Shown in pieces: positions 11,121 to 19,928 of a stretch of 64,000 bases of DNA. Position numbers and translations under genes: made by a program. Numbering within the stretch: the stretch's first letter is position 1; each line of letters begins with the position of its first letter. The notes beneath the pieces were generated by a model. That model searched no databases, was not told the origin of the DNA, and worked only from the letters and a program-made list of their open reading frames with translations. Source of the stretch: Nakaseomyces glabratus (Eukaryota > Ascomycota > Saccharomycetes > Saccharomycetales > Saccharomycetaceae); NCBI RefSeq assembly GCF_010111755.1, contig NC_088951.1:62001-126000 (forward strand). Direction: 5' to 3'.

Positions 11121-11162
11121 GGCTGTGGGCTGTGGGCTGTGGGCTGTGGGCTGTGGGCTGTG
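11121..11162 (+). repeat. Perfect 7-bp tandem repeat, six GGCTGTG units
   Basis: Six exact head-to-tail copies of GGCTGTG are present, preceded by two copies of GGACTCTGTG (11101-11120). The array lies about 320 bp upstream of PMC1. Confidence 0.95.
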
Positions 11163-11408
11163 GAAGCTTGTGGGATTCTGCTCCCGTATTCCCGTATTCC
11201 CATTTCCCATTCTCCCGGTGTGTGGGTGTACTCTTTTTGAGCTTCTTATCTTTGTTGCTTTTTTTTCGTGCGTGTGTGGTGATACTGGTTGGAAATGGAC
11301 TGGGCGTTCGCAGTGATGTGCGTGTACAGTGAGGTTCTGTGGTGTGACTCTCCTTGACGTGCAAAAGTAGGTCACTGTCACTCTCCTGGTTTCGAGGGGA
11401 GGTTCGGC

Positions 11409-11414
11409 TATAAA
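11409..11414 (+). promoter_or_regulatory. Probable TATA box of PMC1
   Basis: TATAAA lies 69 bp upstream of the chosen PMC1 ATG. Its position supports starting PMC1 at 11478. Confidence 0.6.
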
Positions 11415-11415
11415 G

Positions 11416-11423
11416 GTGGCTCA
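11416..11423 (+). promoter_or_regulatory. Candidate calcineurin/Crz1 response element
   Basis: GTGGCTCA fits the CDRE consensus GNGGC(G/T)CA. PMC1 is a classic Crz1 target in S. cerevisiae. Only one copy is seen, and it sits just downstream of the TATA box, so chance is possible. Confidence 0.35.
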
Positions 11424-11477
11424 TGCCGCTGTGCATACAAGCAGTCGTAGTTGCTGGGACAACGAAAGGGTCTACCA

Positions 11478-14400
11478 ATGCCACACAATATGAACTTCCA
11501 CAGCCCCAAGTCGGTGGGTGCGTTCGTGGAGCAGGTGGGCGGCAGCGCCGAGGCGCTCGCCCGCCGGCTCTCGACGGACCTCGCCAACGGTATAGCCACA
11601 GACAAAGACGCGGAGCTTCCGCCCTTGAAAAGAAGGGACGCATACGGCAGCAACCGGCTGCCCGAGCGCGCGCCGAAGAGCTTCTGGGCGCTCGTGCGCG
11701 AGGCGTTCCAGGACAGGACCATGCTGCTGCTGACGGGTGCCGCCGTGGTGTCCTTCACGCTCGGCATCTACGAGGTGCTGACGCAGCCCCCCGAGCTCGA
11801 CCCCGAGGGCAACCCGATCACGCAGGTGGACTGGATTGAGGGCCTCGCGATCATGATGGCAGTGCTCGTAGTCGTGCTCGTGTCCGCCGCCAACGACTAC
11901 CAGAAGGAGCTCCAGTTCCAGCAGCTCAACAGGAAGCGCGAGGACAGGCAGGTCGTGGTGGTCCGCGACGCCGCCGAGTCCCTCATATCCATACACAACC
12001 TCCTCGTCGGCGACCTCCTGAAGCTCCAGACCGGCGACGTGGTCCCCGCTGACTGCGTCCTCGTCCGCGGCGAGTGCGAGACCGACGAGTCCGCGCTCAC
12101 AGGCGAGTCAAACACCATCAAGAAGCTCCCCTTGGCAGACGCTCTCGAGTACCACAGCGCCCACGGCGGCAGGGACATCGGCGACACCAGTGCCAGCGGT
12201 GCCAGCGGCGCAGCCGACGATAGCCGCTGCCCGGACTGCATGCTCATCTCGGGCTCCCGAGTGCTCTCGGGCCTCGCCAGCGCCATCGTCACCAACGTAG
12301 GCGTCAACTCCGTGCACGGCAAGACCATGGCGTCCCTGAAGGAGGACTCGGAGGACACTCCCTTGCAGATGAGGCTCAGCCAGCTCACAGACAACATCTC
12401 GGTCTATGGCTGCGTCGCCGCCATCACCCTCTTCGTCGTGCTCTTCGCCCGCTACCTCTCCTACATCCTTCCCTCCGGCGGCAAGTACCACGACCTGCCC
12501 CCCGCCGAAAAGGGCAGCAAGTTCATGGACATCTTCATCACCGCCATCACAGTCATCGTCGTCGCCGTCCCCGAGGGCCTGCCCCTCGCAGTAACCCTCG
12601 CGCTCGCCTTCGCTACAACAAGAATGACCAAAGACGGCAACCTCGTGAGAGTGCTCAGGAGTTGTGAGACCATGGGGTCCGCAACAGCTGTGTGCTCGGA
12701 CAAGACAGGTACCTTGACGGAGAACATCATGACCGTGGTCAGAGGCACCCTCGGCAGAGCCGGGTTCGACGACATCGGCGCAGACCCTTCGAAGTCAAAC
12801 CTGGTCTTCAAAAAGAAGTGCTCCGACTTGCTCAGAACAGTGATCTACGACAACATCGTACTGAACTCCACAGCCTTCGAGAACAAAGACTACAAGGACC
12901 CCAACAACTACAACTCCATCGATGACTCACAGCCAAGACGCCTGATCAGAAGAATTACCCAAACTTTGCAGAAGAAGAAACCAGACGACGAGGAAAACCT
13001 GCTAGCCCATGCAGCTGAGGGCAGACAGGAACCTTACATCGGCTCAAAGACTGAAACAGCACTGCTATCCTTGGCCAGAAAGTCCTTCGGCTTGAAATTT
13101 GGCGCTTTGCAATCCTTCAGAGGACACCCTGAAAAACTACCGACCGTTGAAACAATTGTCCAGATTATCCCATTTGAAAGCTCCAGAAAATGGTCCGCTA
13201 TTGTGGTAAAACTAAATAGCAACAAGGAAAATGAAGGTAAGAAGTTCCGTCTGTACGTGAAGGGTGCCGCTGAAATTGTTGCTAAGGCTTGCACCTTGAA
13301 AAATGTCTGCAATGAGGGTATCTCTGAGATTGACCAGAAAAGTAAAGACGATATCGAAGAACAAATATTCAGCTTGGCAAAGGACGCCCTGAGGGCTATC
13401 TCTTTAGCACACATGGATTTCGATGTTAACGAATGGCCTCCTAAAGAACTTGCTGATCCAGAGAATTCCCATGAAGCATTGGCAGTCAAACTGATTGATC
13501 CTAAAAAACCACACTTGGAAGGTCTCACTTTAGATGCTATCGTAGGTATCCAAGATCCACTACGTGAAAACGTTAAGAATTCGGTCGCTCAATGTCAAAA
13601 AGCCGGTGTCACTGTACGTATGGTTACCGGTGATAACTTGTTGACTGCTAAAGCCATTGCAAGAAACTGTGGCATTCTCTCAAGCAAAAGTTTGAACGAT
13701 AGTGCATGTGCCATGGAAGGTCCTGCGTTCAGGAAACTAAGTGATAGTGAACGGAAGCGCATCTTACCAAAGTTGAGAGTTTTGGCAAGATCCTCCCCAG
13801 AAGATAAGAAGATTCTAGTGAGAGCTTTGAAGGAAATGGGAGAAGTTGTTGCTGTTACTGGTGATGGTACAAACGATGCTCCGGCTTTGAAACTTGCAGA
13901 TGTTGGTTTCTCGATGGGTATTACTGGTACTGAAGTTGCCAGGGAAGCTTCCGATATCATCTTGATGACTGACGACTTTTCAGCGATCGTTAATGCAATC
14001 AAATGGGGTAGGTGTGTTGCTGCTTCCATCAAAAAATTCATTCAGTTTCAATTAATTGTTAATGTAACTGCAGTATTGCTGACTTTTGTTACTTCAGTAA
14101 TTTCCTCTGATGTAAAATCTGTTCTTACTGCTGTTCAATTGCTTTGGGTTAACCTAATCATGGATACTCTAGCTGCGCTAGCTCTAGCCACAGATAAACC
14201 TGATCCAAATATTATGGACAGAAAGCCCAAAGGTCGTTCTACTCCACTGATTACTCCGTCAACTTGGAAAATGATCATTGGTCAAGCAATCCTACAATTA
14301 TCTGTTACTTTTACGCTTTACTCACACGGTGCCCAATATTTCTTTGGCAAGCCAAAGGAAGATCTTCCTGGGCATGAGCATCAACAAATTAATGCAATGA

Positions 14401-14846
14401 TATTTAATACTTTCGTTTGGTTGCAATGGTTTACACTGCTGGTGTCAAGGAAACTTGATGAAGCAGATGGTATAAAAGATTGGAGGAAGAGGTTGACCGC
14501 TTCAAACTTAAATTTCTTCCAGGATTTGTTTAGAAATTATTACTTCATTTTCATTATGTCATTAATTGCTGTATTACAAGTTCTAATCATGTTTTTTGGA
14601 GGGGCACCTTTTTCTATTGCCCACCAAACTAAAAAGATGTGGCTTGTTTCAGTGAGTAGTGGTATTCTTGCCATCCCTGTTGGTGCATTGATCAGAATAT
14701 GCCCAGATGAATGGGCTCAAGCGGTGTTCCCCGCTAGACTAGCCAAAGCAATCAAATACTTTGCAGGTTTAGAATTTCTAAGAAATACAGAAAGTGAATC
14801 CAGAAGTGATTCAGAGGAGGAGGAAAGATTGTTGACTCCGGCTTGA
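11478..14846 (+). CDS. PMC1: Pmc1, vacuolar P-type Ca2+-ATPase
   Basis: This 1122-residue P2B-type pump moves cytosolic calcium into the vacuole. The open frame extends upstream only through a TTG codon, so I start at the ATG at 11478, 69 bp after a TATA box. The phosphorylated aspartate is D408 (SDKTGT). Other P-type landmarks are TGES, the PEGLP helix and TGDGTNDAP. The whole protein aligns closely with S. cerevisiae Pmc1 (1173 aa), with a shorter N-terminus and middle loop. The base composition is odd: the first 1.3 kb is very GC-rich (42 of 60 bases at 12541-12600), with GCC, CTC and GTC codons, whereas the second half is ordinary AT-rich yeast sequence (17 of 60 at 14041-14100). The protein homology is continuous across the change, so this is a compositional gradient and not a fusion. 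Confidence 0.96.
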   Translation: MPHNMNFHSPKSVGAFVEQVGGSAEALARRLSTDLANGIATDKDAELPPLKRRDAYGSNRLPERAPKSFWALVREAFQDRTMLLLTGAAVVSFTLGIYEVLTQPPELDPEGNPITQVDWIEGLAIMMAVLVVVLVSAANDYQKELQFQQLNRKREDRQVVVVRDAAESLISIHNLLVGDLLKLQTGDVVPADCVLVRGECETDESALTGESNTIKKLPLADALEYHSAHGGRDIGDTSASGASGAADDSRCPDCMLISGSRVLSGLASAIVTNVGVNSVHGKTMASLKEDSEDTPLQMRLSQLTDNISVYGCVAAITLFVVLFARYLSYILPSGGKYHDLPPAEKGSKFMDIFITAITVIVVAVPEGLPLAVTLALAFATTRMTKDGNLVRVLRSCETMGSATAVCSDKTGTLTENIMTVVRGTLGRAGFDDIGADPSKSNLVFKKKCSDLLRTVIYDNIVLNSTAFENKDYKDPNNYNSIDDSQPRRLIRRITQTLQKKKPDDEENLLAHAAEGRQEPYIGSKTETALLSLARKSFGLKFGALQSFRGHPEKLPTVETIVQIIPFESSRKWSAIVVKLNSNKENEGKKFRLYVKGAAEIVAKACTLKNVCNEGISEIDQKSKDDIEEQIFSLAKDALRAISLAHMDFDVNEWPPKELADPENSHEALAVKLIDPKKPHLEGLTLDAIVGIQDPLRENVKNSVAQCQKAGVTVRMVTGDNLLTAKAIARNCGILSSKSLNDSACAMEGPAFRKLSDSERKRILPKLRVLARSSPEDKKILVRALKEMGEVVAVTGDGTNDAPALKLADVGFSMGITGTEVAREASDIILMTDDFSAIVNAIKWGRCVAASIKKFIQFQLIVNVTAVLLTFVTSVISSDVKSVLTAVQLLWVNLIMDTLAALALATDKPDPNIMDRKPKGRSTPLITPSTWKMIIGQAILQLSVTFTLYSHGAQYFFGKPKEDLPGHEHQQINAMIFNTFVWLQWFTLLVSRKLDEADGIKDWRKRLTASNLNFFQDLFRNYYFIFIMSLIAVLQVLIMFFGGAPFSIAHQTKKMWLVSVSSGILAIPVGALIRICPDEWAQAVFPARLAKAIKYFAGLEFLRNTESESRSDSEEEERLLTPA

Positions 14847-15063
14847 TGACCATAATGACATCAACTTACATTGTAATTATTTATTTTGTATTACAGCATA
14901 TGACTACTTTTTGGAGACGATCCTCTACGAAAATGTGACCTCACTGACGGTTATTGATGTAATATTAGTTATTTTCCGATTTTGATGTGGTTCCTTCGTG
15001 AATCATTGTTTGTATAATATTGCATCTCACTTTTTTATTTACATTAATGTAGTTATATATTGA

Positions 15064-15873
15064 CTATAAATCATTCTCAATATTCTTCGTGTTAATATAC
15101 TCGTTTGCTCTCTTTGTAATAGATTCTATAAACTTATGGTATTCTTGGTAGAATGGGTCAATATCTTTCAGAACTGTTTCCAACTCTATGAACATGTCAA
15201 TTTTTTCAAGGATATCCTCATTTTTCTCATTGGCAGACTCTTTCTTTTCAGATTCATCCAAGGTATTGACAATAGTTTCCTGCAAAGTATCGAGTGACAA
15301 TTTGAAGTCCTTTATCGTAATTGGGGCAATCTTTTGTTCGCTCTTCTTGCCAGTGATAGTAGCTATAGCCTCCAGTTGATTGAAGTATAGTAACACTTCA
15401 TTGAGCCTTGATTTAGCTTTCTCGAAGTCTCGAAGCCTACCCAATACAGCCGCTTTTTGTGTTTGTTCTTCTGATTCTGTTTCTGCAGTATCTATTTGGG
15501 AGTTGAGAGTTTTGATATCAGACTCAAGACTACGTACTGCATTGGCAAGTGTATCTAAGTAATATTCTAACTTAGACGATCCTATGTTACCATCTGCTCC
15601 ATAAGAATCACTTGTATTCCATGTACCAGGAAGTGTATCAGATATCTTCTCTAATGAAGATATAGTTCCTTCTAACTCCTTAGTTAGGTGTTCTGTATAG
15701 TAGTCAAGTCTTGACTGTAAGCCACTCGTCACAACCCTTACCTCATTGAGACCAGTACCGTTAGCCTTCGAAAGCAAGATATCTACAAATGCTTGCGGCA
15801 CAAATTGCTCGTCGAAAAACATTTTCAACACAGCATCTTCATCCTGACTTGCCATATCTGTAGTTCCGCTCAT
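15064..15873 (-). CDS. COG7: Cog7, subunit of the COG Golgi tethering complex
   Basis: This 269-residue protein is a subunit of the conserved oligomeric Golgi complex, which tethers retrograde vesicles within the Golgi. It is mostly predicted helix. The stretches MFFDEQFVPQAFVDILLS and SSKLEYYLDTLANAVRSLE match S. cerevisiae Cog7 (279 aa) closely. The open frame continues upstream to a TTG (15969), but homology begins at the ATG at 15873; a second ATG at 15855 is possible. It converges with PMC1 (217 bp between stops), and the order PMC1-COG7-RPN14 equals YGL006W-YGL005C-YGL004C. Confidence 0.93.
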   Translation of the reverse strand: MSGTTDMASQDEDAVLKMFFDEQFVPQAFVDILLSKANGTGLNEVRVVTSGLQSRLDYYTEHLTKELEGTISSLEKISDTLPGTWNTSDSYGADGNIGSSKLEYYLDTLANAVRSLESDIKTLNSQIDTAETESEEQTQKAAVLGRLRDFEKAKSRLNEVLLYFNQLEAIATITGKKSEQKIAPITIKDFKLSLDTLQETIVNTLDESEKKESANEKNEDILEKIDMFIELETVLKDIDPFYQEYHKFIESITKRANEYINTKNIENDL

Positions 15874-16357
15874 CTCTCTGGTTCTCCCTAATCTGAATTG
15901 AATCAAACTCCAACTATCCTGGTTCTTTTTTTTGTTTGCCCTATTGCCTCCCTTTATCAATTTCTTCAATGAATTCTTATTCTTATTTAGGAAACGTTAT
16001 AGACCTATTCATAGAGTTTTCCCACCTTCCTGTTTGATCACCTCCCTTCTTTCACACAGTTTAGAATGTATACTCGTCGATCAGGGATGTCCCAAACTCG
16101 ACACAAGGAGCCCTCAGTTGTTTGTTTATTTCCTCGATGAGCTTGCAATTCAATTTTGTTGATTTTTTTCCGAATTTCCGTAATTTGAAGACAAAGTGTG
16201 ATTATTCCGTGAATTGTTCCGGTTGTACGTCCAAGTCTTCGCAAAAACGGATCTTGCATTTATTTGCGGGAATTACAAACTGACGTAATCTGTAATATCA
16301 ATACAGCTGAAATTCTTTGCTAATATTGATGAGCTATCAATTTTAGGAATGGGAAGC
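15874..16357. other. COG7 promoter and RPN14 3' flank
   Basis: This 484-bp tandem intergenic region has no recognised element. A TTTTTTTCCGAATTTCCG stretch near 16165 resembles a CDEIII core only weakly and has no CDEI partner (see rejected list). Confidence 0.5.
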
Positions 16358-17596
16358 TCAGATATCGTATATGCCGCAGAGACCCCATTTCCCTACTGCA
16401 AGTAAACGACTGCTGGGTGCCGATGGCACGATTACGAAGTTGTTGACCTCCTCTGTGGCAAGATGTGTCGCGGAAGTGATATCGATTTTGCCATTTCCGG
16501 AGTCCGAGGCTATTTCGAAAGTGTTGTCCAGGCCACTCGACAAAAACAGCTTATCTTTCCAATTGAGGATTTTGTTTATTGCGTTACCTGCGAAATCCAG
16601 CTTTTGTAAATACTGTTGAGGTTTTCGGATATCCCAAGTAGCTACTGTCCCATCTTCGTAACCAGACACTATGGCATGCTCACTTATTTGTGCTATGGTG
16701 TTACACGGTGCCACAAACGAGCTTGGAATTTGTAATATTTGCTGCTTATTAAACAGATCATGAACAGTTATCGTACCGGATAAGTGACCAGCAAAAACTT
16801 GCTTTCCTTCAGTGCCAAACTCCAGCCTATCTCCTGTTTCCCTATCGGTAACTTGAGCCGACATGCTTGTTGATTCTTCTCCTACTAAAAGCGACATGGA
16901 TGTCACCCCATCAGTGGTATTTTCCTTTCTGCAGAACTTGGAAATAGTTTTACCTGAGCCCAACTCCCATAACCTTACACTACCGTCAAGCGAACTTGAC
17001 AGAACGTTACGGCCCCTCTCGATAATAATGGTGTCTGTGATCCCAGCCGAATGACCCTTGAGGGTCCTGGGATTTGACCCATCTTCAAGAGACCACACCT
17101 TAAGCTGCATGTCAGTAGACCCTGATAGGAGCACAGCATTACTTGGAAAGATCTTGACAGTTGTTACGTCACTAACATGAGCGCCAACTAGTGATAACTT
17201 GCTCATCCACTCATGGTCATAGACATTAATATCACCTCCGGAATCACCAATGACTATCTTGTCTGTTGAAGCATCACATGAGATAAGATCTAGGCTTTCA
17301 GAAATGCCTAATTCCTCTGTAGAGACAAGCCTCTTAGGTGTCTTGAACCAGTAAATTTTGCCATTCACTTCAAATTTGTAACTTCCATTGCTCTGCCTTG
17401 TGAAACTACTATCATTGCAAATTGTACGTAAACCATTGTCAACCCTACTAACCTCAGTTGCACTGCCAGCATCTATGTGGACTCGGTATTCAATAACACT
17501 ATTAGGGGAGACATCGACATTGATGTAGAATTCACCTCCATTCTCATAATCGGTCTCGAAGTCGGATTGGATATGAGCAATTGGAACGTTAGCCAT
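16358..17596 (-). CDS. RPN14: Rpn14, WD40 proteasome base assembly chaperone
   Basis: This 412-residue WD40 protein is a chaperone that binds the Rpt6 ATPase during assembly of the 19S proteasome base. Repeats can be recognised by their WD/GH signatures, for example LVGAHVSDVTTVKIF, LKVWSLEDG, LKGHSAGITD, VRLWELGSG and VATWDIRKP. Length agrees with S. cerevisiae Rpn14 (417 aa). The start ATG at 17596 has no competing upstream ATG. It lies between COG7 and, in S. cerevisiae, CDH1; here an extra transcription factor is inserted on the CDH1 side. It shares a 337-bp divergent promoter containing a PAC element with that factor. Confidence 0.92.
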   Translation of the reverse strand: MANVPIAHIQSDFETDYENGGEFYINVDVSPNSVIEYRVHIDAGSATEVSRVDNGLRTICNDSSFTRQSNGSYKFEVNGKIYWFKTPKRLVSTEELGISESLDLISCDASTDKIVIGDSGGDINVYDHEWMSKLSLVGAHVSDVTTVKIFPSNAVLLSGSTDMQLKVWSLEDGSNPRTLKGHSAGITDTIIIERGRNVLSSSLDGSVRLWELGSGKTISKFCRKENTTDGVTSMSLLVGEESTSMSAQVTDRETGDRLEFGTEGKQVFAGHLSGTITVHDLFNKQQILQIPSSFVAPCNTIAQISEHAIVSGYEDGTVATWDIRKPQQYLQKLDFAGNAINKILNWKDKLFLSSGLDNTFEIASDSGNGKIDITSATHLATEEVNNFVIVPSAPSSRLLAVGKWGLCGIYDI

Positions 17597-17732
17597 TTTT
17601 GATACGTGATTTTGCCTGTTGTATTAAGCTTATAATAGACTTATGTTTTGGTCTTTTCTGTTAATAAGTTACTGCAAACTGACAGTTCTCACTCATTTTA
17701 GTAACTGTCACCTTAAAATTTCAAAATTTCAA

Positions 17733-17741
17733 GCTCATCGC
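17733..17741 (-). promoter_or_regulatory. PAC element between RPN14 and the Zn2Cys6 gene
   Basis: On the minus strand this reads GCGATGAGC. AAAATTT stretches reminiscent of the RRPE motif lie a few bases away on both sides (17714-17729 and 17743-17750). Confidence 0.6.
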
Positions 17742-17933
17742 GAATTTTAATATGATCTACAGCAACTTGTTTAGGTTCAATTTGATCACACAAAGCTTTT
17801 GATTAAGTTCAGTTGCAAACTATCGAATTTCAGCTGTCGTATCTTACTGCTATAGTAATCTTTAGAACTTCGGTGTAGTACTGTGTAGCAAGGGATAATG
17901 GTACCTGAATGCCGCACTTGAATTTCCTCACAG

Positions 17934-19874
17934 ATGACTACCAAAGGAAGAAGCAAAATCATAAGAAGGAGAGTTATCAAGTCTTGTCAGTACTGTTACG
18001 CTCACAAATTGAAGTGTAATCGCGAAAGTCCCTGTCTGACTTGTCAGCAGCAAGGTACACAAGATCAATGTGTGTACAACTTCCAGGATAATGATACACT
18101 GACCCATAGAAAGTCGTTAGAGCAATTTAAAGTTCTTAAAGAGCCGCGATATACTCTAAGGTCATCGACACAGTACAAGTTGTTCAAACCGAAGACATTC
18201 TACCCATTTTTTAGCAGTTCATTAACAGATAAGTTAGTCTTCTCTTCTATATATGATGATGTGGCTTTGACACCAAACTTTACTAGAAATCCTATTACTA
18301 GATTAAACAAGTTGGACAAACAAAATCTCCCTGATTCTATCGATGATGTGATATCTATATTACCGAAATCTTTGGAAGAAGCCTTATCGCAGTTGGATAT
18401 ATTTCAATCATCCATTCATGCTATAATACCTGTTCTTTCAATCTCCGAGAGCCGACAAGCAATAACGAATTTCTATGAAGATTTGAGCTCATCACAGATA
18501 AATACTACAGATGCGTTAGTTTTGTTAGGGATTCTATTCTGCTCTTCATATTCAGCCATTGCTTCTGGTATTGTAATAGACACCGACATATGTACCAATT
18601 ACTATAATGGCTACAGGTTTTTACTTCATCATTCCGATTTCCCGAGATACCCAACAATAGAAGCATTGCAAGTTTTCACAGTGGTTAATTTTGTTATTGA
18701 CCCTAACATGTTAGACATGACTGGCCATTCAGCTATGCTAATTAGAGTTGCGCAGCAGCTTGGTCTGCATAAAAATGACCAATATAGAGGAGATAAGACA
18801 AATCAAAGGTTAAACTTTTTGTGGAATTATTTACTTTACATTGATGGTTCCACTTCTGTTGTACATGGATTCCCTTTCTCAACAAGAACATGGTTGTACC
18901 AACAAACAGATATTGATCTAAAATATAGAGACCCCGATCTGGCAATTCCTGTTGAATTCTCTCTTGGTAGATTTTGTATTAATAAAGTATTTCGGTCTGT
19001 TATGGATATGTCAATAGATGAGGAGACGATAGGCGACAGGTTAAGACTGCAGAAAGAGATTAGTGAACTCTGCTCTGTCCTAATAAGGCTTTCTAAGGAT
19101 CTGGAATCGCGATTAGGAAGGATCAAAGCGCAGTATTTTAATTCAACTTTGTTCATTTTTTTATTCCGCCTACATTCCAGGTTCATTTTACTAACTTCAG
19201 GGCAGCTTCCGCAAGACAAAATTCTGGAATCCCAAAATACCGATAATAAAAAGGTAGAGTATTCTATTAACAATATTACTTGGATTTTAGATAAGCCTCA
19301 GAAGTTTGACGTTAAGGTTACTACTTTATCTCTACTTATTCTCATACAAACTCTCCGCCGCATAACACAGGATAGCATAGACAAATATTTGTGGTATACA
19401 AAGGGTTCCACAGTAATGCAATATTTATTTGTGTTGCTAAAAGATCTTTATCAGCACCCTAGTTCTGATCTGCATATCGAGGATGTTTTCCCTGAGTATG
19501 GTACTGTGGTTGGTGAGGAAATATTAAATTCCTATTCGAACAATCCTAACGTTTTTAAAATTGTTCTTTTGGATATCCTAATTGGAGTTTTGGAGTTGAA
19601 ATTGGCACCGCTTTGGAGCAATTCCGATTTATTTCAATTTACATTAGTAAAATCACTTAAAGAAGCAGTTGAGGTTAAGTTCAGCGACTTCATTGACGCA
19701 AATGATGCAAAAATACATCTTCTCAAAGAAAGTGTCGATCTCTTTAGGTTAGCAGAGAAATGTCTTGTAAATAAGAGTAGCATTTGCTTGGAAGATTGTT
19801 TAAGGATTTGGGAAAATGATGATGAATTCCTACAATACACTAAGAGTTTTGCCGAGTGGCTAACAGAATTGTAA
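17934..19874 (+). CDS. Zn2Cys6 fungal transcription factor, unassigned
   Basis: This 646-residue protein has a canonical binuclear zinc cluster near its N-terminus: C18-x2-C21-x6-C28-x5-C34-x2-C37-x8-C46, flanked by Arg/Lys. The middle region contains a fungal-specific transcription factor domain (residues about 150-350), with the signature FLWNYLLYIDG followed by a Trp-rich segment. No acidic activation tail is obvious. S. cerevisiae has no gene at this place between RPN14 and CDH1. It resembles the YLL054C/YKL222C/OAF3 group in general design, but I cannot assign an orthologue or targets. It converges tightly with CDH1 (54 bp between stops). Confidence 0.85.
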   Translation: MTTKGRSKIIRRRVIKSCQYCYAHKLKCNRESPCLTCQQQGTQDQCVYNFQDNDTLTHRKSLEQFKVLKEPRYTLRSSTQYKLFKPKTFYPFFSSSLTDKLVFSSIYDDVALTPNFTRNPITRLNKLDKQNLPDSIDDVISILPKSLEEALSQLDIFQSSIHAIIPVLSISESRQAITNFYEDLSSSQINTTDALVLLGILFCSSYSAIASGIVIDTDICTNYYNGYRFLLHHSDFPRYPTIEALQVFTVVNFVIDPNMLDMTGHSAMLIRVAQQLGLHKNDQYRGDKTNQRLNFLWNYLLYIDGSTSVVHGFPFSTRTWLYQQTDIDLKYRDPDLAIPVEFSLGRFCINKVFRSVMDMSIDEETIGDRLRLQKEISELCSVLIRLSKDLESRLGRIKAQYFNSTLFIFLFRLHSRFILLTSGQLPQDKILESQNTDNKKVEYSINNITWILDKPQKFDVKVTTLSLLILIQTLRRITQDSIDKYLWYTKGSTVMQYLFVLLKDLYQHPSSDLHIEDVFPEYGTVVGEEILNSYSNNPNVFKIVLLDILIGVLELKLAPLWSNSDLFQFTLVKSLKEAVEVKFSDFIDANDAKIHLLKESVDLFRLAEKCLVNKSSICLEDCLRIWENDDEFLQYTKSFAEWLTEL

Positions 19875-19928
19875 AACTCACAATTATTAGAATATTTAGA
19901 GTCTATATATCGATAACACTGAACGCAA

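Larger units (their letters stand above)
10371..11477. promoter_or_regulatory. Divergent PMA1/PMC1 intergenic region with several tandem repeats
   Basis: This 1.1-kb region serves both pumps. From the PMA1 side it holds a TATA box and Rap1-like site, a CATTACAG repeat (10667-10690), a TAG/TTG-TAG repeat tract (10721-10826), a run of six G-tracts (10918-10971), a GGCTGTG tandem array (11121-11162), and a TATA box with a Crz1-type element just before PMC1. Base composition changes from about average near PMA1 to strongly GC-rich at PMC1. ORFs on both strands here are products of the repeats and high GC, not genes. Confidence 0.75.

Noticed and set aside
11026..11643. Long ORFs on both strands around the PMC1 start
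   Set aside because: High GC and tandem repeats remove stop codons. They overlap the well-supported PMC1 frame or consist of repeat translations.
11478..12700. Horizontal transfer or fusion as source of the GC-rich PMC1 half
   Set aside because: The GC-rich half aligns continuously with S. cerevisiae Pmc1, and the same 5'-to-3' trend is seen in neighbouring unrelated genes.
16160..16185. Second CDEIII-like sequence (TTTTTTTCCGAATTTCCG)
   Set aside because: It lacks the TGTTTNTG part upstream of TTTCCGAA and has no RTCACRTG at centromere spacing; it lies in an ordinary COG7 promoter.
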